Source of the DNA: Baylisascaris procyonis
Lineage: Eukaryota; Nematoda; Chromadorea; Rhabditida; Ascarididae
NCBI GenBank assembly: GCA_037389465.1
Contig: JAZARR010000206.1
Span: 1,612,001 to 1,676,000 of the forward strand
DNA length: 64,000 nucleotides
Reading direction: 5' to 3'
The notes under the pieces were generated by a model, which saw only the letters and a list, made by a program, of their open reading frames with translations, did not search any database and had not been told where the DNA came from. Both the position numbers and the translations under genes were made by a program. Below are positions 25,401-37,500 of this stretch, in pieces. Position 1 is the first letter of the stretch; each line of letters begins with the position of its first letter.

Positions 25401-28331
25401 TTAAGTTATACTTCACTTTATAACATAATAAAAATGCGCCTAGTTATGATGGCCACAATCATGCTCCTAATGTAGGACGAGATTGTAGTCCGACTTATTT
25501 TCTCGACGTACTGATATGCAACAACTGAGGTCCGACTTATTTTGTTCGAAAGTGGCGAGAGGGATTGGCGATATTTCTTGAATGATTAGTGAAAATTCAA
25601 AAATATATATCAAATGATTGCTATACGTTCATGAAAGAAATACATAAAACTTACATAGAGTTGAGAACGCAATATGAACATATATGATTAGATAGAGAGC
25701 GCAAAAATGCTTGCACTTTCTTGCATAGTAACCTTTAAATAATACGCCATAGAAGCGCCTTTCACGGTTATTATATCGTCTAGAATACCCGCATTCATCG
25801 CCAAATTATTTCACTTTCCCATTTATTAATAGATTTTCATATAATATTAAGAAAACAAATTAAATAACGAAATCTGTCAAAATATTGATTCAGAAAGTAG
25901 AAGTTTCAAGTTAAAAAAAATTTGCAAATTGGTCACTATGGATGTAATCATGGACGCGTCATTAGTCAATTATTTTCGCGCTAATAATGCAAAAGTGAAA
26001 GAACACATTTAAAAAAATCGAAACCCAACTCATCTGTAACTTCTCAAATATGCATTTAAACTGCAAACTACGGCAAAAATTGAAAAAAAAAGAGAGAAAC
26101 AATAAGGCAAAAATATTTTTACAAAGAAAATAAATGCGGGAAATAAATGCGGGCACATGAAAGGAAGAAATCAAGGTACAATAACGAGAAGATAGAGAAA
26201 TTTAGAGAATTAGGCAAGAAGTAACCATGAAGATAAAATAAATTTAAGGTGAATTCACCTGCAAGCCATGGCCATCCAACGAACGACGATGGCGCAGTGG
26301 TAGAGTTCGCTGTTGGAATATCAGCTATTGATGAGTCGGGTTCTTGTCCCAATCCACTATCTGGACTTGTTGATGCACTCAAACATTTCATCTTTTGTTT
26401 GGCCAATAATTTTTGCACCAATGTGAGATTTTCTTTAAACGAAGCCGATGCAGTCGCCTAAATTAATCAACAAATATTTTTATGAATAATCTGAAGAAAA
26501 AGAATTAAACAACACAAACACTGTAATTAGGATTCATTCACAAATCGTCTCATCGTTAATGTCGTTTAGACTATGATGAAACTCGGGCAAGTATCCGTTC
26601 ATCCACCCAGAATTGCTTTAAGCTTCTATCTCAAAAGAAGCCTCCCCCTTCCTTCCTCCCCTCCCACCGTTGCTCTGGTTAGCAGATGTAAACGCATCCC
26701 AATGTAAGAAACAGAGAACACGTTAGTTAACTTCAATGAGCGTATTTTGCTTATAATAGTACCAATCTTCAAAATATTAGCTCTATTATGCTCTCATTAT
26801 ATTGAGAAACTATACAATTTTTCCTCGAAAATACCCAATCCTCCCTCCTTCTCCATTGAGTGACAACATTATAAGTGCTGGAGATTCTATTCGAGATCAT
26901 ATGATACAATGCAACATTAGAGAAATGGAGGAAGGTGAGTAGAAAATGTAGACTTCCATGACACAACAAGATTGGGTGATTATGAAATGGTGCATTCCTA
27001 TGAAATAGTATTTCTATAGATAGCGCGATCATATCACTTGAATTCTACCTCCTCTCCCAATAGAGTTTTAAAAGAGCTCATTGAAATCCAACTCGGAACA
27101 GAAGTTCCAATTGCGGGTCAGCACCTCTTAACGATGCCATGAATGCAACCCGTCCGTTCTATCATCTTCCACCAACTTTCCCTCCCCCATCCCCCAGATA
27201 GCCTAAATATAAACCCTTCACCCCTCTCTCCTCACCAGTATAAAGACGAATATCGAAGAGAAGTAGAAGCATCAAGCTAACCAAGCGTCAAAGAACGTTG
27301 CGAAGATAGAAGAACGTGTAATCTATGAGAAAGTTTCGCTTGCGTTTGCTTTAAGTTCGCAATTAACGTCGCATTTACGATGCGCTAAGATTTTGTGCTC
27401 AAATTTGATTCGTTCGATAAAATTCACAATTTGCCATTTGAGAGTAAATCATAAAACGTTTCTAAATTTGTGACAATCAAAAGGCGCTAATCAAGTATTC
27501 GCTTCTTAATTCAATAAACTTTTATAATTTGAAATGCTTATTAATTTTTCGAGTTAAATCTTAATAAATGCAATTCAATTCAATTTAATTCCATTCAACA
27601 AATATTGAAAATTAATCTCATCGATATAAAATTCCTTGCAGATGATACATTTAAAATTTTTCAACATTCCCATATGGGCCGAAAATCTCGAAAATCCAGA
27701 AAGCAATGACATAGCGCAATGGAAGACAGGGTCGCATTTGCATAAAAATTATGGCCTCATCCAAAGCCGTAATAAGCGCCAATTCTTCTTTAGTTCCCGC
27801 AATTTTCCGCCCTCCTAAATGCAGTTCTAAAGAGCGGAATTACCAGTAAAACCATAATCATCAAAGAGAAGAGCAAAGAAGTGCAACCTGTTCGGAAAAG
27901 AGAGACGATGCAGTCCATAGGCATGCAGGCGCTGAGGTACGACGAATGGAACTCGCATATTGTGCACGTGGTCGTTCTATACGAGGCCGCTTCTCTTCAG
28001 GAGCTATATTAGTGCAAAGCAATTCGTCACCATAATTCACACCTAACTGATGTGATGTTTCTGTGTCAATTGTTGACGAAGGTAGGTAGTCCTTCAATGC
28101 CGCAAAGGTACACTCATCGGCATGTGTGACTACATCACTTTTTAGAATGCTGTCGTCCGGTTTCACCTTCTTCAGAAGCAACTCTGAATCACTGACACTC
28201 GTTGTACCGTTAGATCGTTGCTCACAAATCGTAACTCCATCAGCTAGTACTTCTGTGTGCTCACGTTTAACGTCCAACTCCCGATAGCGTTTCAGAAGAC
28301 CTTCCGGCCGTATCGGCTTCTCTACCTCCAT
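10185..28331 (-). CDS. ELF/E74-class ETS-domain transcription factor
   Basis: Nuclear DNA-binding transcription factor recognising GGAA cores. Six exons join with consistent phase: 28331-27888, 26457-26259, 13130-12753, 12162-11970, 11188-11110, 10406-10185, giving 504 residues. The ETS domain (about residues 342-430) reads [46 protein letters not shown], then the recognition helix [18 protein letters not shown] and [27 protein letters not shown] and the VYQFVDVP end are hallmarks of the ELF1/2/4 and Drosophila E74 subfamily. The N-terminal 340 residues are polar and low complexity (Ser/Thr/Pro/Ala), with a basic [11 protein letters not shown] patch near residue 120; the C-terminal exon is Ser/Thr/Asp-rich. 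Intron 2 is about 13 kb. The start is the ATG at 28331, with an in-frame TGA just before it. Which ELF paralogue it is cannot be told. Confidence 0.9.
10407..11109 (-). other. ETS factor intron 5
   Basis: Contains a purine-rich GGGGGAGGG/GAGAGA stretch at 10629-10680 and a twelve-C run near 10901-10912. No coding signal. Confidence 0.6.
11110..11188 (-). CDS. ETS factor exon 5 (end of the ETS domain)
   Basis: It has acceptor TTTTAG, phase 2 to 0. It codes [20 protein letters not shown] then VDVPKE, completing the DNA-binding wing. The donor GAG|GTTGTG is weak; reading through would add three residues and a stop. Confidence 0.9.
11189..11969 (-). other. ETS factor intron 4
   Basis: AT-rich, with one ATGCAAAT octamer at 11843-11850. 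Nothing else is recognised. Confidence 0.6.
11970..12162 (-). CDS. ETS factor exon 4 (most of the ETS domain)
   Basis: It has acceptor TTTTCAG and donor GTCAGT, phase 1 to 2. It codes for helix 1 through the start of recognition helix 3 ([10 protein letters not shown] to [10 protein letters not shown]). Confidence 0.95.
12163..12752 (-). other. ETS factor intron 3
   Basis: No coding signal seen apart from continuation of the exon 3 frame past its donor. Confidence 0.6.
12753..13130 (-). CDS. ETS factor exon 3 (Ser/Thr/Ala-rich linker)
   Basis: It has acceptor TTTTAG and strong donor GTATGT, phase 1 to 1. A Ser/Thr/Ala/Pro-rich segment ends in AARRKSRDG, a basic stretch leading into the ETS domain. 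Confidence 0.8.
13131..26258 (-). other. ETS factor intron 2 (13 kb)
   Basis: I found no supported exon inside. The longest frames (20899-21273 minus, 13970-14203 plus) are AT-composition artefacts as far as I can tell. It holds several ATGCAAAT octamers (14290, 18113, 21613, 21837, 21892) and homopolymer G/C runs (about 20557-20567, 22927-22935, 23853-23860). A regulatory intron is plausible but inferred. Confidence 0.6.
26259..26457 (-). CDS. ETS factor exon 2
   Basis: It is bounded by acceptor TTTAG and donor GTGAAT, phase 0 to 1. The product contains [19 protein letters not shown] and ends in GWPWLA. The opposite strand carries a tRNA-like A-box/B-box pair. Confidence 0.75.
26458..27887 (-). 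other. ETS factor intron 1
   Basis: No supported coding sequence. Short pyrimidine-rich stretches (about 26640-26660 and 27170-27240) are visible. Confidence 0.6.
27888..28331 (-). CDS. ETS factor exon 1 (N terminus)
   Basis: It has 148 codons from ATG at 28331 to donor CAG|GTTGCA, phase 0. The product is acidic and polar, starting [17 protein letters not shown] 130-codon upstream frame overlaps this start. Confidence 0.8.
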
Positions 28332-28714
28332 TCAGAGCCACACCAACACAAATGTACCACCCTTTTCGAGCTTTGTAGAGAATAGTTGTCCCAATGGCCA
28401 CAAAATCTCTTCACAAACCACAATGCAAGGGAAGGAGCACAGCGACAGCGGGCGGTGAAATACAAATAATATCGAAGACGTTCTAAAGCATAAGCTGATT
28501 TCAATTCCTTTGACAACAGCACTAAGATTTTGTTGCAGCTGAAGGATAGATGGGGAACAAAAGTTCCGAAAAACTCATCAACACCTTGCTCAAGCAGGCA
28601 GAGTGATGGGATCTCAGCTTGTAAATAGAAAATCCAACAGTTCAGCGCTGAAGCAATATCAGGTAGAGCACAGGTGACTGCCACACTGTGGTCACTCTCT
28701 ACATATACAGCCAC
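28322..28714 (-). CDS. 130-codon upstream ORF overlapping the ETS start codon
   Basis: An ATG-initiated frame (MAVYVESDHSVAVTCALPDI...) ends in TAG at 28322-28324, in a different frame from the ETS coding sequence and overlapping its first ten bases. The product is Leu/Cys-rich with no family I recognise. If transcribed in the ETS 5' leader it would act as an inhibitory overlapping uORF. It could also be an alternative first coding exon with an unspliced remainder, or chance in this less AT-rich promoter region. Confidence 0.35.
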   Translation of the reverse strand: MAVYVESDHSVAVTCALPDIASALNCWIFYLQAEIPSLCLLEQGVDEFFGTFVPHLSFSCNKILVLLSKELKSAYALERLRYYLYFTARCRCAPSLALWFVKRFCGHWDNYSLQSSKRVVHLCWCGSEWR

Positions 28715-29693
28715 TGTCAGTCAGTCGTTAAATTGAACGCACCTTGGTGCTGCTGCAACGCGACGATCGGAATCTCCTCACTATCGGTCAATAGCCAATC
28801 GGCGATTCTGCATGTACCGCCTTCTGCTCCGCCCAAAACTGACAGCTGGCTGGCGACGATCAACAGGCCGGATTCGAGCCCAGCCACCGACAGCAAGAAA
28901 TCCGTTGATGTCTCAGAACGACAAACCAAGAGGGCAAGAAATGTGATGGGCGCAACCAATGAACGAGAAAGAGAGAGACGTTAGAGCAGTGACGTTGAAC
29001 GAATGGAATAAAAGAGGCGTGAGGAAAACGGCTGTCCGGTTAGCGCGAGAAAGATGGGCGGACAGTTCGAAGTCGTGACCAGTGTCCACTCGAAGCGCAC
29101 GCAGCAGCTAGCCAGCCGTGTGTCACACCCGCCTTGCATATCGTCACCTTTTGCACCCACTCGTAAAATATGTAAACAAATCTCAATGCAGCAACACTGA
29201 CTGCACCCTTCTTTTTAAATTCTCAAATTGCACTTCAATTATCCCAAGAGCAATCCTCCCTTCTTCCCCCGCTCTTGAATTAATGCATTATCATGGCCTT
29301 TCGTTCAGTAGTTGCATTCTTTCACCCCAACCTTATAAGTTCAAATATTCTGAGATCGAGCTCACACTAAAAAAACAGAGGTTACCACAGCTTGACATCG
29401 AGCAAGAGCAATATGTATTGAAATATTTCACCTAACTCATATCTTTGAAAGTATTTCTTGGCCATTTTGCGAAAACATCCTTTATCTGCAGAAGGATGAA
29501 CACAATTAGAGAATAGTTTTATAGTGCAATCAGCGAGATGCATCCAATACATACAATAGCTTTGAGAGGCTGAATAAAAATAACTTGCAGTCTAACATTA
29601 CAACATTTGCATATAAATATTATACATATTATTTTTGAATATTGTCACACCTCTAACATTTGAATATTACTTTGCCTGTGATTTTTGAATACG
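28715..29693. other. ETS promoter region / AASDH 3' flank
   Basis: The segment 28700-29110 is visibly richer in G/C and CpG (GCGACGATCG, GCGCGAG) than its surroundings. This fits a promoter for the minus-strand ETS gene. Open frames on both strands here have no family similarity. An ATTTGCAT octamer lies at 29605-29612. Confidence 0.4.
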
Positions 29694-30248
29694 TCAACTC
29701 GCCGATTTCTTTATAAAGTCGAAACATCTCAAACGATCCGCACGCGTTCCGATTAGAGCTCTATAGCAAGGTAAATTTTTCTTTCCATCTTCTTTGTTCT
29801 CTATAATCACAAAACCACCAAAAGTTTCCGCATTTTGTGATAGTACTTCGGCAACACTTCCGGACAAATCTTTCGGATCCGGTATCGAATTCCGGTCTAT
29901 TCGATTCTTTTCCGACGTAGCATTCGATAACGAATTCTCCGGTTCTCGTCGTTGTTCTGAAGTGAAATCAGCTCCGGATACGGATTCCGCACGCCTCATT
30001 GGAATCACTTTACTCAATTCGAATGCAAAAAGTTGTCCCGTAGTATTATTGAGAAAAAGGGTGGCATCGTTGAGTAATACTGGTGGACGTACAAATGATG
30101 ATGAATTAATTTTTATATGTATAAACACGCTGAACGAATGAAGACGAAAGAATATCACCGAACCCCGCTGCGTTAGCAATACCCCCATCGAATCGTTTAT
30201 TATTTGGGGAACAGCGAAAACGCTCTCTTCTACCGCGAATGATTCTAC
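29694..30248 (-). CDS. AASDH: AASDH exon 13 (last blades and hydrophilic C-terminal tail)
   Basis: It has 184 codons and a stop, after acceptor TTTCAG. Blade-like segments ESFAVEESVFAVPQI and LNNTTGQLFAFEL are followed by about 100 residues rich in Ser/Glu/Arg that I cannot align to the family. The tail may be lineage-specific. Confidence 0.8.
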   Translation of the reverse strand, partial: VESFAVEESVFAVPQIINDSMGVLLTQRGSVIFFRLHSFSVFIHIKINSSSFVRPPVLLNDATLFLNNTTGQLFAFELSKVIPMRRAESVSGADFTSEQRREPENSLSNATSEKNRIDRNSIPDPKDLSGSVAEVLSQNAETFGGFVIIENKEDGKKNLPCYRALIGTRADRLRCFDFIKKSAS

Positions 30249-31477
30249 CTGAAATTTTTGAATTTTTATTTATGATTTGAAAAAAAGTGAAAAAATTTTC
30301 AAAAAAAAAAGATCATACTTAGAAACACATATGCGAATAAGCTCATAAATCGTTGTAGAAAATGGGCATCACAAAAATTTCTGCAGATAAAAAAATTCAA
30401 TTATGGTTGATTTGCTGAGAAACATTGAAATTCCTTTTTTTCCGCTTAAGTGATGATCGTCGAATTTAAACACTAAAGTCCTTAAGAAAAGTTTCCAAGC
30501 AGAAAGTGAAATATTTGTTAAAAAGAATGAAACTTCACAACATATTTATAAAACATAAATGAGGAAGAGAATTTAGTTTGACGTAGGCAAACAAAAAAAA
30601 AGAAGTGGAAAAAAGATTTGAAAATCTTTGAATTTTTAGTTGAATTGCTTCGAAGAGGGGACTTTCTTCTAATATTTTATTGTCTACAAGTCATATAAGT
30701 TATGTGCAATTTGAGTGAAAACAAAGTGGCACAACTTTCACCTTCACCGTTTGATTGATCTATGAGTATTTCTCTAGATTTCCCTTAATTTCAACTAGAA
30801 TTTCAAACAATTAAAATCCACTATTGTATTTATAAATATTTTCATCGTTGAATTTCTTTCAATAAATTCATTTCAATAATTAAATTTTTTAATCTAAAAA
30901 TTTTCAAAGTTTAATTATTCTCCGCTATATCTTTAGCTTGCATTTTATGTTGAACAAATTTGCACTGATATATGGAATTCTCTAGCGGAAAATTCTTCGA
31001 ATTTCTAGTTTCATGTAAGGCAAAGATGATCATATAATCCAAATAAGGAAATCCATCAACTTCCCTCCCCCCTTACCGCCCCCCAATTGGTGAGATTTAA
31101 TATGTAACCAAAGATGCTAAATCTATAGGCATTGATATGATAATAAAAGATAAGACGTTATCAGCTGCGAAATTTGAAAACAAATGCAAAAAAAAAAGAA
31201 AGCACAAAGCATATACGCTTAAAAAATAACACTCAAAAAATATGAGGAAATTTTATCTTTTACTAATGCATATAGCGATTAAAGAATATAATCGTATTTT
31301 GAATAACTATCTTGAATTCTTTGTACATTATTAAGCGATCATGAAAACGCAATAACTGCAAACGGAAAATTTCTTTAGAGATTTTTTATGAGTTTTCCCC
31401 TCACTCTCAATATATTCTTTCGAATTCTTAACAATTTATCACTTTATCAGCTCAATTGTCACTTTTTTCTTCTCATC

Positions 31478-31541
<64 letters not shown>

Positions 31542-34500
31542 ATAAAATCACTTGAATGAATAGATAAAAAACGATTATAGTCCTTCGCTCACTTATTCAA
31601 CAACAATCCGTAATTCAATAAAATATCGCTTTTGATCTATCTTTGATAGATAGTATTTTTCTGGGCCTAGAAAGTTTTATTCAACTATAATTTAATTGTA
31701 TTCGGCGACAGCCATATTAAGGAAAAGTTTTTCACTCTAATGTTTAAAAAAGATAAAAGAATCAAGCATCTGTCAAAGCCGCCAAATAAGTTTATTTTTC
31801 GAAAAAAATATTGACATATTGCGACAAACTTCCGGTTTCTATAATATTTCTCACATTTCGACTCGATATTTCTTCTCATTTCAGCAATCTATAAGACAAA
31901 TAAACTCAACACCACTATTTTCCATTCTATTTTTTTCAACATCCACGAAAGGAAAATACCGGAAAAATAGATAAAAATTTTAATACTTTTTCACATTATT
32001 CTTAACGTTTCTATTATTTTCAGTTTTTTTTCGGAAATAATTCATCAACTGTCGAAAAAAATGGGAAATTTAAAACAAAATCTCAATGGAGATGAAATTC
32101 TAATAAATATTTATTCGATTATAATGAAATTATTTGACTAATATAAGCAAAATATATTAAAATTTCAGTCAATAAAACGATATCAGTAATGAGGTGATGT
32201 AGAATTCTCTAACAGCTTCTGAATATATGAAAAGAAATCATATCTCCTTTCTTTTACCAAGAAAATAGAGTATTCTTTTAGAAGGTAAATGAGTGCATTT
32301 CCCTCAAAAAGCCGTACAACAATCCTACCATCATTTATAATAATAAGATGCATTGCTGTCACTCTTTGCGCACTTGATTAATCGAACTCAAATATCACTA
32401 AAAATGATAACCTCCCACTGTTCTCTCATACTGACCAACCGCTCACATTAATGCATCAATAATATATTTCACTAATTTCTGCCATTATTTACTTGCGTTC
32501 CGCTTTTCTATGCAAATTTTTTTAGCGATAGATATTATGATATGTATATTTGCATACTGATTCCTATTAATAAATAATGCGTTGACGATCAACATGATCT
32601 CGCACAAAACTTAGCTTGGATAAAATGTTTTTGCATTAAACTTTTTTGTTCGTTCCAATCATCAATATATAATTTGCCACTTCCGCCACCTATTATTTAA
32701 TTTTCTAAATAGTAAGCAAATGGATAGCACACTTTATCGCCTTAATTCAATTAGCAAAATGAATAGAAATAGGCATTAGAGTATTATTAAGTAAAATAAA
32801 AGTAAATTCATCTTCAATTACATTCATCACAACATCGCTTTATTTAACACTCAATTAACAAATAAAATTTTTGAAAATTTTTTGGCGTATAATCGCCTAA
32901 ATTTTCATTTTTATGCAACAAAATTTTTCATTTTCATGAAAAAAATAGTTTTTCTTCATAAAAAAGTTTGCTTCCTACAATTGTATGGTCAAATATATCA
33001 AACAGCAATCATTTAAAAATGCCTATGTGGTTGAAAAGTGAATGCAACAAAGTGTGACGTCATTGAGAAAGAAACTCGTACATAGTTAGCGAAACTGCCT
33101 CCTAAGCGAACCGCCTAATCACCAAACAACATTCCTTAGCATCAAGCAAAAACCTCGCAATATCTCAATCAAAGCAAGTGAAAACCTTTGCCTATAGATG
33201 GATTCGAACAATACAACTTAATTTAACTGCTCTTACACCCTACCGGTTGAGCCAATAACGAATAAAGCACTATCGCAGTGCCACATACCATATACAGCAA
33301 TCATATGCATTTGTAAACCATATTTTTCCTGAGTTAATTAACACTTCCAGGTTGTGAATTCGGAAGATTAAAATCCTATTCTTTAGCTTGAACTTAGAAT
33401 TAAGGACGAACTTTTTCTCTTGAAGTCTACAATTACTCTTATACTAATTAACATATTAAGTGCTATTTCGTGATTTTTGCATACAATACTCAATATGCAA
33501 ATATTAAAATATAAAGCAAAGAGAATTAGTGACAAGTGGAGGAGCTGAATGAAGATACGAAAAAAAAAAGATACAGAGAAAATGGTTACAAAAAGTAAAT
33601 TTAGTTAACAATAGAAGAGAATCAAATCGAGAAAAGAATGAAAGGTCGCAAAAAGGACAACAGAGAAATCGAATGAGTAGACAGAGTGAGAAGATAAAAG
33701 AGTTCGTCACCAGAAGAGATAAGCAGAAAGCGAGAGAGTGGTCATTTAAAAGCGAACTTTCAATGCGGCTAAAAATAAGCACTCGTGTAAACCCGTTACC
33801 TCTGTTGACCATCGTTGTGTTTTCTCGAAACCAATTCTTCGTATCAAAATGGAAAACGACTGTCCACTTTCGTTTTCCCAAAAACTTTCGCAAACAAATT
33901 TCTAAACAAGTGACCACTCCAATATGTACGGATACTATTCCACGCGTATCGTATTTCTCCTGCACAACCCTTTGGGGCTCTATTGAGGAATACTGTACAG
34001 ACTTGTTGAAACATCGCGGTCATAATCAGCGGATAAGAACAAATTGCTAGATGGTTGTATCTTACAAATGCTTTAGCCATTCAAGTTTTGAAGTTCCCCA
34101 ACAACGGTTGTTGCGGTGCTAAACAGTAAAAGTAAGTCAGTATTGGCTCTTTGCTGAAACGTTCGCGGAAACTAAACAATTCACCTGAATTATTTTATCG
34201 CAAAATTTAAACTGTTGCAAAGTATCGTTCACATGAACCAAACAACAATTATGTGCTCGATGAGTACCTCTCAGCTTCCCTCTCTCTCTCTATTGAACAA
34301 TTCTGATTCAAAAAGTAGGGATATATATTCAAGAGGGGGATATATATCTACTGATAGGGGCAAAGAGTGGGATATCAATTCACTGATAAGGGAAAAAGTA
34401 AAGTAAATTTGATAGACTTAAATGCGGAATATATTCAAATAATCGTCAATAGACATAGCAAAGATGGAAGAAAAAAAAAATAAAATAGTGGAATAGAAAC

Positions 34501-37500
34501 CTTTAAAGAAATCTGAAGAAAAAAAAAAATTATCATTTAAAATAGTGTAACGTTTGATTGCGTGATCGATGAATTTTGCACATGCATCATTAAGAAATTT
34601 AAAGAGGATTTTATATGGGAAAATTCAAAGAAAAAAAAATGACTACCTCAAATCCAGTGGAACAATCACGTAGAGAGATATTTCCTTTCACATCAGCAAC
34701 AATAAAATTTCTTCCTTCTTTAACGAGACATAGAGATGCGAATATTGGTGATTCGAGTTGTGATTCCCATAATGGTATGCCCGTTTTCTGGAATAAAACA
34801 AATATAGTAAATATTGATTCTTGTGGATTATACGATCACTCTATACTTCCAACTGAAAATTAAAAGATCGCAAAAATTATTTTTGTGGTACCCTTCCCCC
34901 CCCCCCCCCCCACCATATTTCTCCGATTCTGGATATCGTTAGAACTCCTAAGAGGAAAGAACATTTTGGTAGTCACTGGTCTCATGGGATGTCGAGTAAT
35001 TTTGGCTGTCAAGGTTTGAAAGGGTCAGAGTTGGAGGGAGTCCCACCACCGGATTTAATAACCGCTACCCCGTATATTGTACTCTTTGCCCATTGCGGAG
35101 GGCAAGAAGAAGGAAAAGGGAGTACGCATATGATTTGAATTATGACACACTTGAGTCCACAAAGTGGAGAGTGAAGGTACGGTTTGATAATCAACCATAA
35201 TATTAAAAAGCGGAGAAACATTTCAGAGTAATTGATACAAATATGCACTCCTTTATTATTTCACTCATCAATGAATAAGCGTTCCATAATGCGTCCATAT
35301 TTTAGCTAAAATGAACAATTGTACAATAAGTGTTAGTTTTTTCTGGATTATTCTGGATTATTCTGGATTTTCCCGGTTGGCAGCGGTACAGTAGCACATC
35401 TTATTGATATTCAACTCTTAGCGCAATTGTTGACCAAGAAAATTTCTTAATCTTTTTCCAATTCAACTTGGAAAATATTATTTTATGATAACTCCCTCCT
35501 CAATGGCTAATTTCATAAGCTGAGTCATGTAAATGAATTTGCAGAAAGAAAAAAATCTGTTAAAAGATCAATCCACATAACAAGTCTTTAAGTGGTAGAG
35601 AAAAATTCACTGCGTAAGAAAACGAGAACATGAGAGATGAAGCAGAGAAAAATGACAGAGAGAAATGCGGAACAATATAAGAGAAATAATAAAAAAAAAG
35701 CGGAAATGTGGTTGACAAGGAAGGTGCATTTATGAGCTAAAATATTGCTGTGCCAATGCAATGAACGAACAAGATAAATGGATGGGGAAGTCGCTCAATG
35801 ATGCATAATAGAGTCGCTCTCTTGTGCCATTATAACGCAGCAATTGCTTTGTTTTCTATGCATTCGCTCGTTATGATGAGGGGTTTCCATGGGAAAACAA
35901 CGTTCCCACGCTTTTCTAGAGGGATCTCTTCGGTAAAGATTCCTCCCCCTCCCCTATTGTGAGGTATTTGTAAGGGAAAACTCTTGCTTGCGGAACAAAA
36001 TGAATCATATATCTTTCAAGCAATTCACCGTTAGTTGTAATAAGCTGCAAGTTGCAAGTTGTAGCAAGTTGCAAGTCAAGTTGCAATTACTAATTTGCAA
36101 ACTGTAAGTTTTAACGTAACATGACCAGCACACTCTCGCTATGGTCCACAGTTCCACTTTATAGTTTGAAGAGGTAAACTACTATGTAGAAGGTTAATGC
36201 TTTTTGTGATGCATATAAATAGAAGAATGTGGTAAAATTGTAAACAGAGAAAAATATAAAAACAGAAAACAATCAGAGAGAACGAACAGAAAAACTAAAA
36301 AACTAAATAGTAATCGAGAGGAATAAAAGCGAATTTAGGAAAAAAAACAAGTATGAATTAATGATATCAATGAAAATGAAGAAAAACGTACAATAAATTT
36401 AGATACATTTGCAAATGATTCTTGAATTATGGTTGGAAGGATTTTCATTTGGTGACGTATAAAATTTAATCACGAGCACGCACGACATGTAGCAGACTTC
36501 ATTAGGATTTGACGTAGTAAACTAAAGAAAGGAGGAAGGTAGGGAGCGATAAACATTCGGTGGAACTCCTATTTACAAGCAAGGATTTGGAAGAGGAAGG
36601 CTGTGGGGGTGAGGAGGCAAGATGTGTAGAGAACGGAGTCTTCAAGCATCTATGCGATTTGAACGTTGTCTAGGAAGCCACTCGGCGCCATAGAGAGCAT
36701 ATTACGACAAATTTCTGCAGGTTACTTCAGGTAAAAATCGCGTTGAATAACCTATGGTGGTATAAATATCCCAACATCGTTACATGGAAGATGAACTGCA
36801 ACATTTTAGAACAACAGCATTTCCGATGTTCGAATGCCAAAAAAAGATCCAGATGTAAAAGTTAGCAACGATCAGTCAACACTCGACAACCACTCCCTTC
36901 CATTCTCCTTCCAGATCGAAGTTAGCAGAAAGACCCAGCGAGGGGGGGGGGTGTTAGAATTTATTCCACGATTCATTTCTACTGAAAAAAAAACATCTTA
37001 AACATTTCTATGCTCGAAAACCATCGAATCTGAAAACTAACAGCGAATCGAGGACTTTTGGGAAAAATTATAATCAGCTCAAATATTGGCCTCGAAATAT
37101 GCCGCATTGATACATCATACTTGGCACTGTCATATTTTAAGCCCCTATCAATGAAATTTGCCATCGATTCAAAGCACTCTCAGTGCTGACTCAGCAATCG
37201 AATATTTATGACCCGTTAATAGGCATTACCTTGTGGAACTTATAGACCCAACAATTGATCCTTGAGAAATTCTATTCCAAATTTGAAAATTTTACCCCTG
37301 GTAGAACAATAAATCAAGGTGCTCAACTGATGAGTTAATTTTTGAGAGAATGTTTTAAAAAATTCAATTAGAAGCGCTTATCACAAAATAAGATTAAATC
37401 AGCACAATGGATCTCAAGTCTGAAACGACAAAAAGTTTGACATGTCGATTGGGATATAAAGATTAAGTCCTAGAAATATCTCTCTTTTATGAAACAAAAT

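Noticed and set aside
26289..26355. A tRNA gene
   Set aside because: Only A- and B-box-like strings match. Acceptor and T stems do not pair, and the other strand is a phase-consistent ETS exon.
28688..28984. 98-codon plus-strand frame in the ETS promoter region
   Set aside because: Opposite strand to both flanking genes, no family similarity; likely a by-product of locally higher G/C content.
33504..34080. 153-codon minus and 125-codon plus overlapping frames
   Set aside because: Both lie in AASDH intron 12, have no family motif and do not fit the phase of the flanking exons.
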